This document shows positions 59,836 to 64,000 of a stretch of DNA of 64,000 bases, piece by piece. The DNA is from Mesostigma viride (lineage: Eukaryota > Streptophyta > Mesostigmatophyceae > Mesostigmatales > Mesostigmataceae), in assembly GCA_009746045.1 (NCBI GenBank), contig RPFO01000156.1, positions 1,102,653 through 1,166,652 on the forward strand. Direction: 5' to 3'. Every line of letters starts with the position of its first letter. Within the stretch, counting starts at the first letter, position 1. The position numbers were made by a program, and so were the translations under genes. The notes under the pieces are model-generated. The model was not told where the DNA came from. It saw only the letters and a list, made by a program, of their open reading frames with translations, and did not search any database.

Positions 59836-61149
59836 GTTCCTCCCGTTAGGCGTTTCCATTGGTCTTATCGTAGTAGTATAGAGCTTTGACATGGCTCTGT
59901 ATATAGGTTTATAGCTGGGCGTTTGCTTTGGTTTGAGTGATTTCACTCTGTTGTAAGTAATTATATTTTTAATATATATATTAAAAATATAATTACTTAC
60001 AACAGAGTGAAATCACTCAAACCAAAGCAAACGCCCAGCTATAAACCTATGTATACAGAGCCATGTCAAATCTCTATACTACGATAAGACCAATGGAAAC
60101 GCCTAACGGGAGGAACCTAATAGCCCTGCTGCACCGCAAAATCAGCCCGCGTACGGCGGAGCATGATGTCAGCCATGGCCCGAGTCAGCGCCACCGACAA
60201 GCGCTGACGCCAATATGACGTCCAGGTCCGCGCCGACCATGGGGCCCGCTGGCCCTCCAGGTCCAGCCGGTCCTCCCGGAGCCGGCAACACTCCTTGAAG
60301 AAGGCGGAGGTCAGGGGCCCCATGGCCCCAAACTCCTCCAGGACAAAGGGCACCACACGATGGTGCCCGACGTCGCCGTAGGCCAGGAGCTTGGCCCGCT
60401 CCGCCCGGTCCGCCGTGTAACCTGCCGTGAGGGAGGCCCCAGCCACGTGGCTAAGAGCCAAGGGCCGCGCCACCGAAACGTCAATAAGCAGATGCCGGCC
60501 ACCCCCCTCAAAGTCCAGCACCACGATGTCAGGCCGGTGGTTGGGGGAATAGAAGCCTGGCAGCGCCATCCGCATAGTTATATACAACGATTCCTGACGG
60601 AATCGATACTAAGCGCTTAGTATCGATTCCGCAAGGAATCGTTGTATATAACTAAAACTTTTGCTTGCGCCGGCAAGGCTAAGGCCGATACTAGTCGGGT
60701 CATCGAATTGGCTCTTCGATTATCGAAGTTGCCTATTCGACCATCGAACTTTCCTATTCGATTATGGAATTTTCCTTATTCGATTGTCAAAATTTCCTAT
60801 TCGACGGGGGGTCAGAGGCCAGCGGCCTATCATACTCGGTGCCCAGCGAGCCACCGAACTAGGCCTAGTCGATTATAGCGTGGAAATTAGCCGATTTCGG
60901 GGACTTAGCCGATTTTCGGAGCGACGTCGAACAACACAGATGATTAGCCGGTTGAGCACATCATATCAGTCGAATAGCTAGCGCTGGTACTCCGCCTAGT
61001 TAGCGGAGAGCACTTGTCTTATTCGATTGACATATTAGGCCGAACGTTTAGCGTCCGCAACGTTATTCGCATTTCTAGGCGAAAAATCCACCCCCGGAAC
61101 GATCCTAGCGGGATTCGAACCCGGGATGCCGGCGTGTCGCAACAGTCTT

Positions 61150-61227
61150 AGTTATATACAACGATTCCTTGCGGAATCGACACTAAGCGCTTAGTATCGA
61201 TTCCGTCAGGAATCGTTGTATATAACT
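61150..61227. repeat. Central 78-bp palindrome of the fold-back element
   Basis: Near-perfect dyad around AAGCGCTT, with outer arms AGTTATATACAACGATTCC. It lies opposite in sense to the terminal copies at 60576-60653 and 61739-61816, judging by the position of the asymmetric TTGCGG/TGACGG difference. Confidence 0.9.
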
Positions 61228-61253
61228 AAGACTGTTGCGACACGCCGGCATCC

Positions 61254-61278
61254 CGGGTTCGAATCCCGCTAGGATCGT
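61254..61278 (+). other. tRNA T-arm-like word in fold-back arm
   Basis: CCGGGTTCGAATCCCGC has a TTCGAAT loop and four of five stem pairs, and GGTTCGAATCC is an exact Pol III B box. The inverted copy is at about 61104-61126. A full cloverleaf is not visible. Confidence 0.4.
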
Positions 61279-61892
61279 TCCGGGGGTGGATTTTTCGCCT
61301 AGTAATGCGAACAACGTTGCGGACGCTAATCGTTCGGCCTAATGTGCTATGTTAATCGAAAAAGGCAAGTGCTCTCCGCTGAATAGGCGGAGTACTAGCG
61401 CTAGCTATTCGACTGATATGATGTGCTCAACCGGCTAATCATCTGTGTTGTTCGACGTCGCTCCGAAAATCGGCTAAGTCCCCGAAATCGGCTAATTTCC
61501 ACGCGATGTCTCGCTATAATCGACTAGGCCTAGTTCGGTGGCTCGCTGGGCACCGAGTATGATAGGCCGCTGGCCTCTGACCCCCCGTCGAATAGGAAAT
61601 TTCGACAATCGAATAAGGAAAATTCGATAATCGAATAGGAAAGTTCGATGGTCGAATAGGCAACTTCGATAATCGAATAGCCAATTCGATGACCCGACTA
61701 GTATCGGCCTTAGCCTTGCCGGCGCAAGCAAAAGTTTTAGTTATATACAACGATTCCTGACGGAATCGATACTAAGCGCTTAGTATCGATTCCGCAAGGA
61801 ATCGTTGTATATAACTCGCATCCTCGGACCGGATGTTCGCGTGGGGGAAAACCGACCGAATCATGGCGAGCACCTAGTAACTATATATATGT

Positions 61893-64000
61893 GTGGACGC
61901 TGTCGGCTTGCACGCGGCGTTTCCTACGCTCCCACGGCCCCCTGAATTTAGTGCCCTTGTGGTTCGTGTCCGGCACATGCTGCAGGCAGCCTCCCCCCCT
62001 GTCCTTGCCTCCACGCTTTGGGGGTTTGTCCTCGAGGACTACCATGCCGGCGGCCGCCTGCCTTGGCACCTGCCCGCGGTGCGCCAAGAATGGCTCCTGA
62101 ATCTGGACGCTCAAGTGGCGCAGGCGGTGGTGCTCTTTGCTACAGGGCTTGCCGTGCAGGCCCAGCAGGCCGCCCGTGCGACATATCTCGATCGCTGGGG
62201 GGGCCACCGACCACGCCTTGCTCGATCGCCCTCAGCTGCACACGTTTCTTGCCTCTGCCGGGCCCGGCTCGGCCGGCCTTGTTGCGCAGGCCCACGGGCG
62301 CTTGACTACGGCGGTCACCCCAGCGCAAGCCGCCCGCCTGCGCGTTGACGTCGGGGCTCCTGTCACCGTGCACGCCGGCGACCTGGTTCTGTACGATGCG
62401 GGGGGGGGGCGTGTTCTTGAGCTGAGCGCGGGTGCGGCCGTGCCCGCCATCTTGCACGATGTGCTCGAGCTTGCGGGCATCCCCCATGTCTGGCACCCAG
62501 GCTGCTGGTCCGCGCCGCCGTCTTCTCTCCGCCGATGAGATCGCCCGACTGCCGAGCTGGGAGCTGGGGTGGGACGCGGCGCCCGCCCACTACGGGCCGG
62601 CCCACTTGGTGGATGTCACTGCCAGCGGCCCCTCCTGCCCCATCTGCTTGGACCTGCCTTGCCCTGGTGACGGTCTCTGCCGCCTCCCTGCTTGCGGCCA
62701 CGTCTTCCATCAAGCTTGCATCGCCACGAGCTTGCACGCGACCTCCGCCACCTGCCCCCTTTGCCGGGCCGCGGTCCTTTCCCCCTTGCCTCCTGGCGTT
62801 CTCCCGCTGGGGCCCTCGCCCGTGTCCGTGCGCCGCCAGTCCCACGCGCCTGCCCCGACACCTGCCTCCCCTGTGCGTGGTCGTGGGTCGCGCGCCGGCT
62901 TGGCTGCCTCCTCCAGCGCCCCCCTCCCGGCCGTGGGGGCCGTCCCCGCGCCGGTCTTGTCCTCGGCTGCCACGAGCCCTGCTGACCGCCCGGCGGCCGG
63001 CCCCGCCCTGGGTTCCGCTGCAGCTGTAGTTCCTCTGGCTGAGGGTGCTCCCGACCCCTCCCCCTCTCGACCCGGGCCGGCCCAACCGGGTGGGCGCACC
63101 CCCTCAGATGGCTTCCATTATTGCCAAGTCGATGGTCCCCTTGGTGACCCGTGTGGCGCGCGCCTGCCCAACCGGAATTCGTTGCTGGTGCACATTCGGG
63201 CTTCCCACCCCCACATCACGGAGGCCGCCATGCGCGCCATGGACTGCTACCGCTGCCCGGCAGCCCATTGCCAGCGGATTTTTTCGATCCACGGGCGGTA
63301 CCAGCATGAGCGGCAGTGCCGCCGCCAAACCCCCCAGAACGGCCTGCCCGGCGGCCCGGCGGCCGCACCGGCCTCCCGGTCCGGGGCGGCCCCTCGGTCG
63401 GCCCCTGCCCCTCCACCGGCATCGCAGGGTACGAGCGATCCGGGGGACCTCTCGGCAGGCTGGGCATTCCTGGCCACGCTCCCTTTTGCCGCCTGTGCGC
63501 GCAACCCTTGCATGACGCTCCCGGACGTCCCTCACCGCGCCCGGAGCTTGTTTACGCGCTGCGCCCTGCTTTCCCTGGCCCGGATGCATAGTCACCCTCT
63601 CGACGAACTCGGCCACAAGCTGTTTCTCGTCACCCCCCGGCTCCTCTTAGCGCCGTTGGAGCGGGGCGTGCGTGGCGTACAGGGTGCGGTCATCGCTCGC
63701 TGCCGGCGGTTCCTCCTCGGGGATTGGGAAGGGCTGTGGGCGCTGCAGCCTCCGGCCTCCACCCGGGTGTCGGGGGCCGCCTCCTTTGCCCGGGTGGAAG
63801 CTGACGTCATGCGGTTGGTGAAGGTAGGTGAATTGAGCCGGGCCATGCAAAAGCTTGAACTGACCGCGTTGGCTCCCTCCACTCCCCCGACCCTGCAGGC
63901 TTTGCGCGACCTTCACCCCGACGAACCGGCCTTTGCGGTGCCCGCCCCGGCCACCCCCCCGCCCCCGCCTATTGTCCTGGACCTGGACATCTTCACGGCT
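61893..64000 (+). pseudogene. Related R2-like LINE (copy Z), diverged family, cut by window end
   Basis: Starts within the conserved N-terminal region (DAVGLHAAFPTLPRPPEFSA), so it is 5'-truncated after the PHD part. It keeps the unknown region, a RING-H2 finger (CPICL ... LPACGHVFHQACI ... CPLC, about 62637-62760), two Cys/His fingers (NRNSLLVHIRASH and DCYRCPAAHCQRIFSIHGRY, about 63125-63335), and continues toward the RT at the window edge. Frame changes near 62200-62230, 62520 and 62980-63100 show that this copy is inactive or has indels. Its sequence differs clearly from copies 1, X and Y, so it is another family of the same lineage. Confidence 0.82.

Larger units (their letters stand above)
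60576..61816. mobile_element. 1241-bp fold-back element built from three palindromes
   Basis: Inserted in LINE copy Y with CGCAT on both sides (60571-60575 and 61817-61821), while copy 1 has a single CGCAT there. It starts AGTTATATACAACGATTCC and ends with the complement. Structure: 78-bp palindrome (60576-60653), left arm 496 bp, palindrome (61150-61227), right arm 511 bp inverted to the left, palindrome (61739-61816). The whole is one large palindrome centred on AAGCGCTT at about 61188. Arms contain about 22-bp spaced TTCGAnnATCGAA dyads and a tRNA T-arm-like word. It encodes no protein, so it must be moved by enzymes from elsewhere. Confidence 0.9.
59977..61875 (-). pseudogene. R2-like LINE, 5'-truncated copy Y, interrupted
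   Basis: Minus-strand copy containing the endonuclease end (PNHRPDIVVLDFEGGGRHLL) to the stop at 60117-60119 and the 3' UTR. Its 5' part (61817-61875) is separated from the rest by a 1241-bp insertion at 60576-61816. Apart from the insertion it matches copies 1 and X closely. Confidence 0.85.
58132..61890. mobile_element. Composite of two tail-to-tail LINE copies between 15-bp direct repeats
   Basis: AGTAACTATATATAT occurs at 58132-58146 and 61876-61890. Between them lie a plus-strand 5'-truncated LINE copy (58155-59975), a minus-strand truncated copy (59977-61875), and a fold-back element inserted in the latter. The two LINE 3' ends meet at 59971-59982 in a TA tract, making a palindrome of roughly 1.2 kb. 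A stub TTAAAAAT before 58155 matches the complement of the LINE 3' end. Confidence 0.75.

Noticed and set aside
61236-61282. tRNA gene in the fold-back arm
   Set aside because: Only the T-arm-like word is present; there is no matching 5' half at tRNA distance.

Overview
This is a window of a repeat-rich eukaryotic nuclear genome. The evidence is a three-exon globin gene with GT-AG introns, LTR retrotransposons of the copia and Ty3/chromovirus kinds, two LINE lineages, short DNA transposons with clear terminal inverted repeats and target-site duplications (hAT-, piggyBac- and TA-type), and a 13.6-kb satellite array. The species cannot be named from the sequence. The mix would suit a large algal, early-plant or protist genome, but that is inference.

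Layout: 1-6329 is the 5' part of a decayed copia-like element on the minus strand. 6330-8336 holds unrecognised minus-strand coding remnants beside it. 9440-10062 and 10297-10964 are two MITEs. 11910-13585 is the globin gene, the only well-supported host gene. 14015-18433 is a patchwork of a truncated piggyBac-like MITE, fragments of one LINE family in both orientations, and two small SINE-like insertions. 19714-21125 is a further MITE-like element and abuts a Ty3 chromovirus fragment (21126-22330). 22621-23138 carries 8-bp minisatellites. About 23300-37090 is a 184-bp satellite with signs of a nine-monomer higher-order repeat. 37312-38157 is three tetranucleotide tracts in a row. 38427-39770 is a complete piggyBac-type MITE. 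40082-40646 is a fold-back hairpin. 41547-50030 is a copia-like element with both LTRs and a 5-bp target duplication. 50151-64000 is dominated by LINEs of a restriction-like-endonuclease (R2-like) type.

The most interesting content is at the right end. The LINE at 50151-55950 encodes, in order, a PHD finger, an unrecognised conserved region, a RING-H2 finger, C2H2-type fingers, a reverse transcriptase, a CCHC motif and a PD-(D/E)XK endonuclease. It is preceded by tandem 170-bp monomers that look like a 5' UTR promoter array. A diverged relative (61893-64000) keeps the RING and C2H2 fingers. Two very similar truncated copies lie tail to tail (58147-61875), forming a long palindrome. One of them is interrupted by a 1241-bp fold-back element made of three 78-bp palindromes and two inverted arms, flanked by CGCAT duplications.

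The two copia-like elements share an unusual domain order (integrase, then protease, then reverse transcriptase), an HGDD catalytic box, and LTR ends of AGTTAG/CTAACT instead of TG/CA. Together these suggest a distinct copia-related lineage.
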